Shown here piece by piece: positions 34,710 through 43,649 of a stretch of 64,000 nt of DNA. A program made the position numbers and the translations under genes. Source of the DNA: Phytoactinopolyspora halotolerans (GTDB lineage: Bacteria; Actinomycetota; Actinomycetes; Jiangellales; Jiangellaceae). Position 1 is the stretch's first letter; each line of letters begins with the position of its first letter. The notes under the pieces were generated by a model, which was not told the DNA's origin, did not search any database, and was given only the letters and a program-made list of their open reading frames with translations. The stretch is taken from positions 164,753 to 228,752 of the forward strand of contig NZ_JAAGOA010000012.1 in NCBI RefSeq assembly GCF_010550675.1. The letters are read 5' to 3'.

Positions 34710-34798
34710 CCACCCCGCTTCGGCCGTCATCACCAGCCGTTGTCGTCGCCACCACGCCGTCGCCACCATGCCGCCGCCATACCGACACGGGGTCGCCG

Positions 34799-35428
34799 TC
34801 ACCAGGCAGCGGCGGCGCGTGCGACAGGCACGGGCCGGCTGGTGATGACCTGGTCGGCGAGACCGTAGTCCACCGCCTCGGCGGCGGTGAAGGTCTTGTT
34901 CCGGTCCGTGTCCGCCGTGATCTTCTCCGCCGGATGGCCCGTGTGGCGGCTGAGGATCTCGTTCATCTCCGCGCGCACCTTGATGACCTCTTTGGCCTCC
35001 ACGGCCAGGTCCGGCAGTGTGCCCCTGGCCTGGCTCGACGGCTGATGCAGTTGCACCTTGGCGTGGCGCAGCACCGAACGCTTGCCCGGCGCCCCGGCAG
35101 CCAGCAGCACGGCCGCAGCCGACGACGCCTGGCCCATGCAGAAGGTGGCGACGTCCGGCTGGATGAACTGCATCGTGTCGTAGATCGCCGTCAGCGCACT
35201 GAACGAACCACCGGGCGAGTTGATATACAGGCCGATCTCCACGTCCGGGCTGGCCGACTCCAAGTGGAGCAGCTGTGCCATCACCACGTTGGCGACGCCG
35301 TCGTCGATCTCGGTGCCGATGAAGACGATGCGCTCGGAGAGCAGCCGGGAGAAGATATCGGAGACGCGCTCGCCGCCGGCGGTCTTCTCCACCACGGTCG
35401 GGATCGTGTACTGGCTCATCGTCGTCAC
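34799..35428 (-). CDS. clpP: ATP-dependent Clp protease proteolytic subunit (second of pair)
   Basis: 209 aa serine protease. Catalytic triad Ser103 (GQASSAAA), His128 (QLHQPSS) and Asp175 (DTDRNKTF). It overlaps the upstream clpP by 4 nt. By sequence character and by the neighbouring PopR-like gene it corresponds to the secondary clpP pair of actinobacteria (clpP3/clpP4 of Streptomyces) rather than the main clpP1P2. It forms a heteromeric barrel with the other ClpP and needs a Clp ATPase encoded elsewhere. Confidence 0.92.
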   Translation of the reverse strand: MTTMSQYTIPTVVEKTAGGERVSDIFSRLLSERIVFIGTEIDDGVANVVMAQLLHLESASPDVEIGLYINSPGGSFSALTAIYDTMQFIQPDVATFCMGQASSAAAVLLAAGAPGKRSVLRHAKVQLHQPSSQARGTLPDLAVEAKEVIKVRAEMNEILSRHTGHPAEKITADTDRNKTFTAAEAVDYGLADQVITSRPVPVARAAAAW

Positions 35429-36045
35429 ACCCCCATCCGGTGCCGCGCGGAGGCGGGGCGGACGTCGTCGACGCGCTCCACGATGTGGTCGATGAATCCG
35501 TAGGCGAGCGCCTCCTCGGCGTTGAACCAGCGGTCACGCTGGCTGTCCCGCTCGATGACCTCTTCGGGCTGACCGGTGTGCTGCGCGGTCAGCTTCGTCA
35601 TCAGTGCTCCGGTGCGCTCCAGCTGCTCGGCGTAGATCTCGACGTCGGCGGCCGTACCGCCGAAGCCGGCCGATCCCTGATGCATCAGCACCTGGGCATG
35701 CGGAAGGCTGAACCGCTTGCCCGCCGTCCCGGCGCAGAGCAGGAACTGGCCCATGCTGGCGGCGAAGCCCATCGCCAGCGTGCTGACATCGTTGGGGATC
35801 ATCCGCATCGTGTCGTAGATCGCCAGGCCGGCGCTGACCGAGCCGCCCGGCGAGTTGATGTAGAGGCTGATGTCGCCGCGCGGATCCTCCGCGGACAACA
35901 GCAGCAGTTCCGCGCACAACCGGTTGGCCACCGCGTCGTCGACCTCGCTACCGAGGACGACGATCCGCTGGTGCAGCAGCCGTGTTGCCAGTTGGTCGTC
36001 GAGGGTGCCCGCGGTCGTCGCGGGCGCTGCGGCAGACGTCGCCAT
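35425..36045 (-). CDS. clpP: ATP-dependent Clp protease proteolytic subunit (first of pair)
   Basis: 206 aa. Triad Ser97 (GFAASMGQ), His122 (LMHQGSAG) and Asp171 ([10 protein letters not shown]); the [13 protein letters not shown] strand is typical. First gene of a two-clpP operon; its stop region overlaps the second start. The 90-bp leader contains a PopR-type palindrome, suggesting conditional activation. Confidence 0.93.
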   Translation of the reverse strand: MATSAAAPATTAGTLDDQLATRLLHQRIVVLGSEVDDAVANRLCAELLLLSAEDPRGDISLYINSPGGSVSAGLAIYDTMRMIPNDVSTLAMGFAASMGQFLLCAGTAGKRFSLPHAQVLMHQGSAGFGGTAADVEIYAEQLERTGALMTKLTAQHTGQPEEVIERDSQRDRWFNAEEALAYGFIDHIVERVDDVRPASARHRMGV

Positions 36046-36427
36046 CGTCTTCTCTCCCTGTGGTGATCGATCGACCCGGAATCCCGGGCCACACGATCAA
36101 CCATGAACGTCGCCGGTCTGACCGGCCAAGACAATCTGCCCACAGCAGAGAAGCCGGGCCGGCACCGCGTACCGCGGACGCGTCCGACGCCGACGCCGAC
36201 ACGTCCGAGGCGGTCCGGCCTTAGGCGCACCCGTCGTGTGCGATCAGCGGCCGAACACGTGGCCCCGCCGGACGTCCACACATTTCACGCACTCGCCGCA
36301 GGCCCGACGGATCTCTGCAACGCGGCGTTGACCTGCGCGGATAGTCATGACTGGCATTCGTTTGCCGGACGTCGATCTTTCCCCGGCACGACACGGCGTC
36401 GTTGGATCGCACCGTGATCGTGTCGCC
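36046..36427. other. Divergent gap between clpP operon and phosphodiesterase gene
   Basis: No gene supported. It holds the clpP leader with a PopR-like site, and the leader of the secreted phosphodiesterase. A longer open frame for the latter (from 36347) has no ribosome site. Confidence 0.5.
36135..36149 (-). promoter_or_regulatory. PopR-like operator upstream of the clpP pair
   Basis: TCTGCC-CAC-AGCAGA differs in one base from the palindrome TCTGCC-N3-GGCAGA described for PopR control of the Streptomyces clpP3-clpP4 operon (from memory). It is 90 bp upstream of the first clpP start. Confidence 0.65.
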
Positions 36428-37324
36428 ATGACCACACTCAGCTTGGCCGCTCGTACCGGCCGCATCGCCGCGGCGCTGCCCGTCGCGGCCGCCATCGCCG
36501 TCACCGCTACCGTCACAGCCGACGCCACCGTCACGGCCGACACCACCGTCACAGCCGACGCGACCGGCGTCGAGCCCCTGGACCACGCCCACGCCCACAA
36601 CGACTACGAGCACGACCGCCCGCTGCTCGATGCGCTCGACCACGGGTTCACCAGCGTCGAGGCCGACGTATGGCTGGTCGACGGCGAACTGCTCGTCGCA
36701 CACGACAGCTGGGAACTCGATCCGGAACGGACACTGGAATCGCTCTACCTCGACCCGCTGCGCGACATCGTCCACGCCAACGGCGGTTCGGTGTACCCGG
36801 AATGGGACGGCTCGCTGCAGCTACTGATCGACATCAAGAACACCGGGGAGGCCACGTACGCCGAGATCCACAACACGCTGCGCCGGTACGCCGACATCAT
36901 GACCCGGATTACGCCGGGTCACGCTCGCGAAGGCGCCGTGACCGCGGTGATCAGCGGTGACCGTCCGCTCCAGACGATGCTGTCCCAGCGCGTCAGGTTC
37001 GCCGGATACGACGGGCGGCTGTCCGACCTGGACGGCGGCCTCCCGGCTGACTTCATGCCGCTGGTCAGCGACAACTGGACGCGGCATTTCACTTGGGATG
37101 GCACGGGGACGATGCCCGCGGCGGAGCGAGCGCGACTGCAGTCCATCGTCGAACGGGCGCACTCCGCCGGCTACCGGGTCCGGTTCTGGGCCACGCCCGA
37201 CCAGCCGTCTGCACAGCGTGAGGCGATCTGGTCGGAGCTGGTGGCGGCGGGTGTCGACCACCTCAACACCGACGACCTGCCCGGCCTGCGAGACTTCCTG
37301 CTCTCTCTGGCGGCGAGCCGGTAG
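36428..37324 (+). CDS. Secreted glycerophosphodiester/PI-PLC-like phosphodiesterase (AIM6-like)
   Basis: 298 aa from the ATG at 36428. A signal peptide (TGRIAAALPVAAAIAVTATV) is followed by a short Thr/Ala repeat (TVTADAT-type, three copies). The catalytic domain begins HAHNDYEHDRPLLDALDHGF, then SVEADVWLVDGELLVAHD, matching the PI-PLC/GDPD TIM-barrel proteins related to yeast AIM6, with metal/catalytic His and Glu/Asp in HNDYEH and EADV. Probably hydrolyses a phosphodiester outside the cell. Confidence 0.8.
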   Translation: MTTLSLAARTGRIAAALPVAAAIAVTATVTADATVTADTTVTADATGVEPLDHAHAHNDYEHDRPLLDALDHGFTSVEADVWLVDGELLVAHDSWELDPERTLESLYLDPLRDIVHANGGSVYPEWDGSLQLLIDIKNTGEATYAEIHNTLRRYADIMTRITPGHAREGAVTAVISGDRPLQTMLSQRVRFAGYDGRLSDLDGGLPADFMPLVSDNWTRHFTWDGTGTMPAAERARLQSIVERAHSAGYRVRFWATPDQPSAQREAIWSELVAAGVDHLNTDDLPGLRDFLLSLAASR

Positions 37325-37390
37325 CACACCGTCGCGGCGTGCTCATGGTGCCGTGCTTCTTGGCTGTGGCACTCGCGCTGTGGCATTCGC

Positions 37391-37428
37391 GCTGTGCCTC
37401 TCGCGCCGGTCGGCGCGAGAGGCACAGC
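37391..37428. terminator. Strong 17-18-bp hairpin
   Basis: GCTGTGCCTCTCGCGCCG (37391-37408) is followed after 2 nt by its exact reverse complement. Very GC-rich, no T-tract; probable terminator between the phosphodiesterase and the channel gene. Confidence 0.75.
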
Positions 37429-37532
37429 CGGACCGAACAGCCTGGTGATCACCCGGTGAAATCCGACCGCCGACGTTGCCCCGCCCGCAAGGTGGGTACA
37501 TCGTCAAGGCGTCGTCGACCCCGAGGAGCCGA

Positions 37533-38609
37533 ATGGAGATCTGGCACGTCGCCATCGCCGCGGCCGGCACCGCACTGATGATCATGGTGCTGATCGATGT
37601 GGCCCTGACCGCGATCCATCCGGACCTTGAAGGGGTGTTGGCCAAGCAGACCCAGCGAGGCGTCTGGGCCGTCGCCGTTCGTGTCCCGGCCGGCGCCATG
37701 CGCCGGCGAGTGCAGGCGCTCGCCGGTCCAGCCATGATCGCGGCGACGTTCATCATGTGGGTCTTCGCCTTCATCCTCGGCTTCGCCCTCGTGGTGTATC
37801 CCTTCATCGACGACGCCTACCGTGCCGAGCCGGAGCTCTCCGATCTCGGTTTCCTGCAGGCGTTGTACTACAGCGGCGTCACGGTCACCGTCCTCGGATA
37901 CGGTGACATCACGCCCGTCACCTGGCCCCTGCAGCTCGCGACCTTCGCCGCGTCGGCGACCGGTTTCGTCCTGCTGACCGGCATCGTCACCTACGTCATT
38001 CAGGTGGTCACGGCGCTCAACGAGCGGGTGCATCTCGCCTTGCGGCTCGACGACGACACCGGCGGCTCCGCTGACGGCACCGAGCTGATTCTCAACGCCT
38101 TGACCGAAGAAGGCATCGTGGACACCCGGAGGAGGCTCGAGGAGCTCGGCGACATGATCCGCGATATCGACGATCGTCTCCACCGGCTGCCCATGGTGGC
38201 TCTGTGTTACCGCTTCGCCGACCCGCGACGAGACCCGGAACCGGCGTTCGAAGCCGCGTTCGAGGCTGCCGTCGCCGCCAGACTCGTATCAACGGGCGCG
38301 CCCTACGGCCGGCTGGCGCCCGCCGCGCGCTCCCTGCACCGCGCCTCTCATCGGCTCATTATGGACGTCTCCGGGCAGCACCTGAACAAGTCCGCCAGGG
38401 ACGAGCTCGAGGCAGGACCTGACGACGATGCCCGAGCGGAACTCGAGATGATCCGGGACCGGATCGCCACCCGTACCCGCGTCGCCATCCACGACGACGC
38501 TCTCAGCGACGATCTGGCCGATTTCGTCTACCGCAGCCGGCGGTTCCTCCACCGACTCGACATGCTGACCCGCTGGCGAGGACCCGCCTCCATGCGGAAC
38601 CGCCCGTAG
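37533..38609 (+). CDS. Two-TM ion channel family protein
   Basis: 358 aa from the ATG at 37533 (GAGGAG upstream). Membrane helices at about 6-28, 67-90 and 131-155. The pore loop GVTVTVLGYGDITP gives a filter L121-G-Y-G-D instead of the K+-channel TVGYGD, so K+ selectivity is uncertain. A ~200-residue cytoplasmic C-terminal part, helical and acidic, replaces the usual RCK domain. Confidence 0.8.
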   Translation: MEIWHVAIAAAGTALMIMVLIDVALTAIHPDLEGVLAKQTQRGVWAVAVRVPAGAMRRRVQALAGPAMIAATFIMWVFAFILGFALVVYPFIDDAYRAEPELSDLGFLQALYYSGVTVTVLGYGDITPVTWPLQLATFAASATGFVLLTGIVTYVIQVVTALNERVHLALRLDDDTGGSADGTELILNALTEEGIVDTRRRLEELGDMIRDIDDRLHRLPMVALCYRFADPRRDPEPAFEAAFEAAVAARLVSTGAPYGRLAPAARSLHRASHRLIMDVSGQHLNKSARDELEAGPDDDARAELEMIRDRIATRTRVAIHDDALSDDLADFVYRSRRFLHRLDMLTRWRGPASMRNRP

Positions 38610-38726
38610 CGGGAACCGTCGCAGGAACCCGTCGCGGCTGCCACGAGGCGCGGCGCTCGTGCATGCTCGGCTGATACCCCTGCGTGTCTCCCGAGCCTTC
38701 CCGGGGACAGGCCACTCATCTCATCC

Positions 38727-38769
38727 GTGGGCGCAGTTGGTTTCGAACCAACGACCTCCGGTTTGTAAG
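38727..38769. repeat. Left attachment-site copy (tRNA-Val 3' fragment)
   Basis: 43 bp identical to 48901-48943. It includes the T arm and half of the anticodon arm but diverges right after the anticodon, so it is not a working tRNA. Confidence 0.93.
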
Positions 38770-39384
38770 GAACGCGCCGACCATGATCGGCCCTGGGAGG
38801 TTGGCGTTCACCTGGGCAAATAGCACTCATCGTTTCGCGTTGACGCGCAGGTACTCGGCACTTCGTGTGGCCAGACTGTGGCCACCGGTGTCCGGCGCGC
38901 CATTCTGAGACGTCATCCTCATAGCTGCCCGTTCGTAGGCTGGAGCGGAGCGGGTCAACGGTCGGCGGAGCCGATCACGTAGTGACGCGAGCTTGCGAGC
39001 GCCGTTGATGCGCGCAGTGGAGGCCGGAGACTGGCCTATGAGGGTGGCGTCGGTAAGTGAGTAGACGTCCCCCGGCAGCACGCGTAGATCGTCGCCTCGC
39101 AGCGCCCGGCGAGCCCGGAACGGCCCCCAGGCCGCACGCCCGGCATCGCCGGGCGCTGCGGCGTGCGGCGAGCGCAGCGAGCCGCCTTGACGGAGTACAG
39201 AAAGTTCTCACCGCCCGGCGAGGGGTGACTCCACCCAAGGAGCCGGGCTCTACGGACTTGATTCGCCGCGAGTCGGTGCTGCCAGTACAGTTGTGGTTGG
39301 CTTCTTCGGGGATGATCACCGACGAAGCGACAGAGACGGCCAGTCTGGGATCGACCGAGACAGGTAGCGACTATTCGAGGTGTC
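38770..39384. other. Non-coding left end of the AICE
   Basis: No convincing gene; an 84-codon minus-strand frame (38827-39081) has no family or ribosome site I can support. It contains a large hairpin at 39131-39169 and the leader of the cargo gene (GAGGTG before 39385). Confidence 0.5.
39131..39169. repeat. Nested hairpin in the AICE left end
   Basis: GCCGCACGCC (39131-39140) pairs with GGCGTGCGGC (39160-39169), and CCGGC/GCCGG form an inner stem around ATC. It could be a terminator, a transfer locus (clt) or a replication structure; the sequence does not decide. Confidence 0.6.
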
Positions 39385-41163
39385 ATGGCGGAGTTCAGCA
39401 CCAGTCTCATCGTTCGCGGCGAATCAGTCCAGTCGCTCTACACGCAGTTCAGGAGTGGGCGCCTCGCAGTCAACCGGCGATATCAGCGCAAGCTAGTGTG
39501 GACAGAGGACGAGAAGAAGGCCTTTATCGACTCCTTGGTCCAAGACATGCCTGTTCCGCTTATCCTCGTTGCCGAGGTCGTTGAGGACGGTCAAGAGCGC
39601 CTAGAAGTAATCGATGGACTCCAGCGGCTAAACGCGGTGTTTAGCTTTATGGAGAATGAATACGGCATCATTAACGGCTATTTCGACCTGAACTCATTGG
39701 CAGAGACGAAGCAACTTCTAGACGAGGGCGCCCTCATTCAGAATTCACCGGTCTTGGACCGGTCGCTATGCGTCGATATTGCTGGCTACACTCTTCCAGT
39801 CTCAGCCTACCGAACAAGCTCGAACGAAAAAGTCGATGAGGTATTTAGACGAATCAATTCGAATGGTCGCCACCTGAGTCGACAGGAGATTCGTCAGGCA
39901 GGATGCCTCTCGATATATGCGGACACCGTGAGAAAGATCTCGGCCGCAATCCGCGGCGACTATTCCGTGTCAGATATGCTCGACCTGAAGGCAATGCCCG
40001 CAATCAGCATCTCATCAAGCCCTGAACGACCAGGCGTTTTCGTTGACGAGATCTTCTGGGTTCGGCACCGCATTCTGGATAGAGAGCAAGTCCGTACCTC
40101 TCGGGACGAGGAGATCGTCGCCGATCTGCTTGTTACGATGCTCTCGGAACCAACCCCTCCATACGATTCGCGAGTCCTCGACGAATTCTATGGATTAACG
40201 CCTAGTACAGAATCTCGTGCGGACAAGATCGAGACCGCAATTCTCAGGTACTCTCCCGAGGAAGTCCAGAGTCGCTTCGACGACACGATTGCCGCATTCA
40301 ATACTGTCTTCGATCGTGGTCACGTTTTCTCTACGCACTTTTTCTCGGCTCCTCGGCAACGAGTCCCCCGATATTTCGAAGTAGTTTTCCTGGCGCTTGA
40401 CACAATCCTCCACAAGGAGGGATTGAGCGTTCTTGATTACGACGCGATTCGCGCAGATTTGAAGGATTTTGGATCGAAACACATAGACATACCCGGAGGC
40501 GGCGGCCGGTGGACAGCGAACTCCAAGAAACAGAACATCGACGTCGTCGCTGGCATCCTTCGCCGTAACGCTATTGCCGGCAGCGTCTCTACCGGTCCCT
40601 TCGAGACGAAAAACGCTCTCGTGGTCGAGCGATTACTCAAGGCATCATTGGTAGAAACGTCAACATTGGAACTCAAGCAGGGCTTCTCGATTCTTTCGGG
40701 AACTCCATCGTTGAGCGGCGATATTGTTAACGAAGTTGCCCGCACGTCCGGCGCGATCGCCAATGGCGGAAAAGGGTTCGAAGGATACATACTTGTTGGA
40801 ATAGCAGATAAGTCCGCTGACGCGTCCCGCGTAACGAAACTCTCGGGAAGGGATTGTCCCGAGATCGAGGGCAGGTACGTTACGGGAATTGAGATTGACG
40901 TAGACCAGCTTGGGAGCATAGATGACGTGCTCCTTTGGTTCACTGAGAAGTACAAGTCCTGCCTCGTAGATAGTCGCTTAGAGGCACAGGTGCTCCGTGA
41001 CATGCGAGTTGCGCGAATCGCAGAGCGAACGGTTCTCATCCTTAAGGTAGTGGACGTCGGTGAACCGGTGGCCGTGTCCAACTCGTTCTATACGCGGTCG
41101 GGCTCACAGACACTGGAGGTTGCCGCCGCGGACGTGGGCAGGCTTTTCGCCAGGTTCGCGTAA
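39385..41163 (+). CDS. DUF262 domain fused to AlbA_2 (Schlafen-type) domain, candidate defence effector
   Basis: 592 aa. Residues 15-380 are a DUF262 domain: RRYQRKLVW (31-39), the VIDGLQRL motif (75-82, D-G-x-Q-R as in GmrS/ParB-like NTPases) and FRRINSNGRHLSRQEIRQAG. No DUF1524 HNH half (as in GmrSD) follows. Instead the C-terminus (about 412-592) looks like a Schlafen AlbA_2 domain: STLELKQGFSIL, then NEVARTSGAIANGGKGFEGY, then ILVGIADK. Base composition is clearly more AT-rich than all neighbours (codons such as AAT, ATT, TAT, GAA), a sign of recent transfer. DUF262 proteins act against phages with modified DNA, so a defence role is likely but inferred. It is the only clear cargo gene in the AICE. 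Confidence 0.7.
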   Translation: MAEFSTSLIVRGESVQSLYTQFRSGRLAVNRRYQRKLVWTEDEKKAFIDSLVQDMPVPLILVAEVVEDGQERLEVIDGLQRLNAVFSFMENEYGIINGYFDLNSLAETKQLLDEGALIQNSPVLDRSLCVDIAGYTLPVSAYRTSSNEKVDEVFRRINSNGRHLSRQEIRQAGCLSIYADTVRKISAAIRGDYSVSDMLDLKAMPAISISSSPERPGVFVDEIFWVRHRILDREQVRTSRDEEIVADLLVTMLSEPTPPYDSRVLDEFYGLTPSTESRADKIETAILRYSPEEVQSRFDDTIAAFNTVFDRGHVFSTHFFSAPRQRVPRYFEVVFLALDTILHKEGLSVLDYDAIRADLKDFGSKHIDIPGGGGRWTANSKKQNIDVVAGILRRNAIAGSVSTGPFETKNALVVERLLKASLVETSTLELKQGFSILSGTPSLSGDIVNEVARTSGAIANGGKGFEGYILVGIADKSADASRVTKLSGRDCPEIEGRYVTGIEIDVDQLGSIDDVLLWFTEKYKSCLVDSRLEAQVLRDMRVARIAERTVLILKVVDVGEPVAVSNSFYTRSGSQTLEVAAADVGRLFARFA

Positions 41164-41257
41164 CCAACCGAGATGTCTCACGCGGAGGCCAGTCCGCGCT
41201 GAACGTAACCTAGCGCACGATCATTCCGTCAGGGCAATGGGAATAGCAATCGACGGC

Positions 41258-41818
41258 TTAGTTGTCGTGCGCGCGGGTAGTGGTGTCAATTGCCCTTCGA
41301 ATTGCGTTCCATGGCAGCGCTCGGCCGGGTGCGCTCCGGGGCGTATGGAGTGGCCACACATCGTCGCCGTAGATCAGATGTGCCCCAGCCCTGCGGAGCG
41401 CGTCGATATGGTCGAGCCAGGCTGGTTGTCCGGCATGGGCGGCGTTGATGCGCGGGAAGATCACTACAGGTGGCCGACGGTTGCCGAGTGCTTCGCACAC
41501 GGATGTGAGCGCCTGATTGTCGGCGATGCCTAGTGCGAGCTTGGCGACGGTGCTCGCGGTAGCTGGCACGACGGCGTAGCAGTCGACTGGTGGATGTGGG
41601 CTGGTCTCGGTTGGTAGCCGAGGCTCGACGCGCACAGGAAGGCCGGTGACTGCTTCGATCTTGTCGTACTCCCCCGATGCTCGCAGCCAGGTCGCGGCCG
41701 TTGGCGTTACCGTGACGGCAACGGTCCAACCGTCGCTCTGCATGGGCTCGATGAGCTGCGTCCTGATGTCTTCGAGGCCGCCCGCTGCGCAGCCGACGAG
41801 GCCGAGTACTCGGGTCAT
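41258..41818 (-). CDS. Flavoprotein (PPCDC/Dfp-like fold)
   Basis: 186 aa from the ATG at 41818, which overlaps the stop of the regulator upstream (ATGA); an earlier start adds only four codons. The pattern VLGLVGCAAGG..., TVTPTAATW and DCYAVVPATASTVAKLALGI followed by ADNQALTSVCEAL matches FMN-binding decarboxylase-like flavoproteins. Such genes often follow an XRE-type regulator in actinobacterial elements. Specific reaction unknown. Confidence 0.75.
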   Translation of the reverse strand: MTRVLGLVGCAAGGLEDIRTQLIEPMQSDGWTVAVTVTPTAATWLRASGEYDKIEAVTGLPVRVEPRLPTETSPHPPVDCYAVVPATASTVAKLALGIADNQALTSVCEALGNRRPPVVIFPRINAAHAGQPAWLDHIDALRRAGAHLIYGDDVWPLHTPRSAPGRALPWNAIRRAIDTTTRAHDN

Positions 41819-43029
41819 ACTGCCCGGCACCGTTCCGCAAGCTGCATGACGTCGGAGTTGCGTCCGCCCATGGTGACGGGCGAGCGGCGGTGAATGGCGC
41901 GCACGGTTTCGCGGACCATGACGCTGTGTCGGACGAATTGCGGTGCTCGTTGTTCCGCGTCGAGCAGGGTTTCTATGGCGGCTTCGTCCTGGGCGAGGTC
42001 ACTGTATGCCCGTGCGACGTTGATGTGGTGGCATATCTGCCGCTCGACGGGTAGTGGCGCGGGATCGACGCGGGGGCCGTGTTCGGCTACGTACGTTGAG
42101 TCTCCGAGATCGAGCGCAGCGGAGATCTGGTGCAAGGCGACGTTGGTCGGGCCGAAGGCCGTCTGCCAGTGGTTGGCGTCTTCGCCGAGCTGTCCGGCGG
42201 CTGATTCGGCCCGGTGCAGAAGTCGCGTCGCGGTAGGCCGATCTTGTCGACGTGCCGCCGCGATGGCCATGCGGAGATCGAGCATGCCCAGCAAGCTCAA
42301 CGCTTCGGCGTCGCCTTCTCGGAGTCGGCTTGCGAGCCAGGAACGCGCCGTCTCGCCAAGGCTCAATGCATCGTCGTAGCGTCCCACTGAGAGCAGAGCG
42401 TGTGTGCCGGCACGTGCCGCCGACGCCAGTACCAGCGGGTCGTCAGATTGATCGGCCGCGCCCATGGCTCGCTCGGCGGCGATCCATGCCAGATCGGCTT
42501 CGCCGACCTTGCTCAACGCTGTCGCCGCCAGGTGGTGCACCCGCGCCGACACGCGCCATCCGTCGCGGACACGCTCGTTCTCCAGCGCTTGCGCCGCCTT
42601 GATGAGCTGCGGCAGGACGGCGATAGCCTTGCCCAACTGTCCGTCCTGGTAATTGCTCCATGCCGTACTCGTCAGCTGCTCGACCTGACTCACCTCAGGC
42701 AAGTGCGACTCGTCACGCGAGAACAGCACGCGGGACAGCCGTTGCGGATTCATCAGAGCATCGCGCACGGCTGGTACGTCGTCGTTGTTCTGTTCGTCCT
42801 CGACCAGCACGGGCTGGCCGATGAGATCACCCAGGGTTACACGAAGTGCGCGAGCAACCTCGGCGAGAACGTCGAGCCGCCATATCTGGCGTTCACCACG
42901 CTCAATCTTGCTCAGCCAGTCTTCTGAGCGGCCCACGAGATTCGCGAGGACAGCTTGCGTCAGGCCGCGCCGTACGCGGTAGAACGCGATGCGTTCCCCG
43001 ATGCTCAGATGCTCGTCTGCTCCACGCAT
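41815..43029 (-). CDS. XRE regulator with TPR-like C-terminal domain
   Basis: 404 aa. An N-terminal helix-turn-helix (IGERIAFYRVRRGLTQAVLA, then GRSEDWLSKIERGER) is followed by ~300 residues of Ala-rich helical repeats like TPR sensors that respond to peptides or small molecules. Forms a two-gene unit with the flavoprotein. It may control AICE functions; the signal is unknown. Confidence 0.8.
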   Translation of the reverse strand: MRGADEHLSIGERIAFYRVRRGLTQAVLANLVGRSEDWLSKIERGERQIWRLDVLAEVARALRVTLGDLIGQPVLVEDEQNNDDVPAVRDALMNPQRLSRVLFSRDESHLPEVSQVEQLTSTAWSNYQDGQLGKAIAVLPQLIKAAQALENERVRDGWRVSARVHHLAATALSKVGEADLAWIAAERAMGAADQSDDPLVLASAARAGTHALLSVGRYDDALSLGETARSWLASRLREGDAEALSLLGMLDLRMAIAAARRQDRPTATRLLHRAESAAGQLGEDANHWQTAFGPTNVALHQISAALDLGDSTYVAEHGPRVDPAPLPVERQICHHINVARAYSDLAQDEAAIETLLDAEQRAPQFVRHSVMVRETVRAIHRRSPVTMGGRNSDVMQLAERCRAV

Positions 43030-43163
43030 GCGTCAACGATACGCAACGAGATCGATTACAGACCCGGACAGTTTGTCCGGGTGAACCTGTCGCGCCGGTA
43101 GTTCTCTGGTCATGTCACCGTCCCCGATCACACAAGGGAGCTGTCGCAATTGTCAATCAGCAC

Positions 43164-43517
43164 TCAACCGCGGTCGGCTTTGCCGAGTCTCGCATCCAGG
43201 GAGTCCACTCGCTCGGTGAGTCCTCGCACTGCCTGTTCTAGCCACGCGATCCGCGCCGCTGTATCGGTGGAGTCTTCCGGGCCGGCGTCGGCAATGAAGT
43301 TGCCGCGACCCTGCCAGCTCACCACCCGGCCTTCGGAGCGCAGCAGCTGCATCGCACGCTGGACGGTCATACTCGCGACGCCGTACCGCGTCGAAAGCTC
43401 ACGCCCGGAAGGCAGCTTCTCCCCCGCTTTCAGCGCTCCCGCGTCTATCTGGGCACGGATGTCGTCAGCGATCTGAACGTACGGCGGTCGCGGGTCATCA
43501 GTGGTGATCTCGACCAT
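43164..43517 (-). CDS. Short GntR-family repressor (KorSA-like)
   Basis: 117 aa. An N-terminal winged helix (PPYVQIADDIRAQIDAGALK, then LPSGRELSTRYGVASMTVQR) and a short coiled-coil tail with no large effector domain. In pSAM2 the GntR protein KorSA represses pra and thereby replication and transfer. Here it is divergent from the Pra-like gene, with a palindrome over that gene's promoter. Confidence 0.82.
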   Translation of the reverse strand: MVEITTDDPRPPYVQIADDIRAQIDAGALKAGEKLPSGRELSTRYGVASMTVQRAMQLLRSEGRVVSWQGRGNFIADAGPEDSTDTAARIAWLEQAVRGLTERVDSLDARLGKADRG

Positions 43518-43557
43518 TCATCCATACTAGCGCGCCCTAGCACACATCAGAACAATA

Positions 43558-43587
43558 TTGACTGTACTAAGCCTTACTAGTACAGTC
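43558..43587 (+). promoter_or_regulatory. Promoter of the pra-like gene overlapped by a palindromic operator
   Basis: TTGACT (43558-43563), 17 bp, TACAGT (43581-43586) make a good promoter. GACTGTACTA (43560-43569) and TAGTACAGTC (43578-43587) are perfect inverted repeats 8 bp apart that cover both hexamers. A second short inverted repeat (CCTAG 43604 / CTAGG 43616) follows. Likely KorSA-type repressor site. Confidence 0.75.
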
Positions 43588-43649
43588 TAGATATCCACGG
43601 TAACCTAGCTCAGTTCTAGGCAACCCGGCCACTACCTACGGAGGCGAAC

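Noticed and set aside
38727..38798. Second tRNA-Val gene
   Set aside because: Only the 3' 43 bases match; the 5' half and acceptor partner are missing. It is the left attachment copy.
38827..39081. 84-codon minus-strand ORF in the AICE left end
   Set aside because: No ribosome site or recognised family; may be chance in GC-rich sequence.
39385..41163. GmrSD-type restriction enzyme
   Set aside because: The DUF262 half fits, but no HNH DUF1524 motif is present; the C-terminal half looks like AlbA_2 instead.
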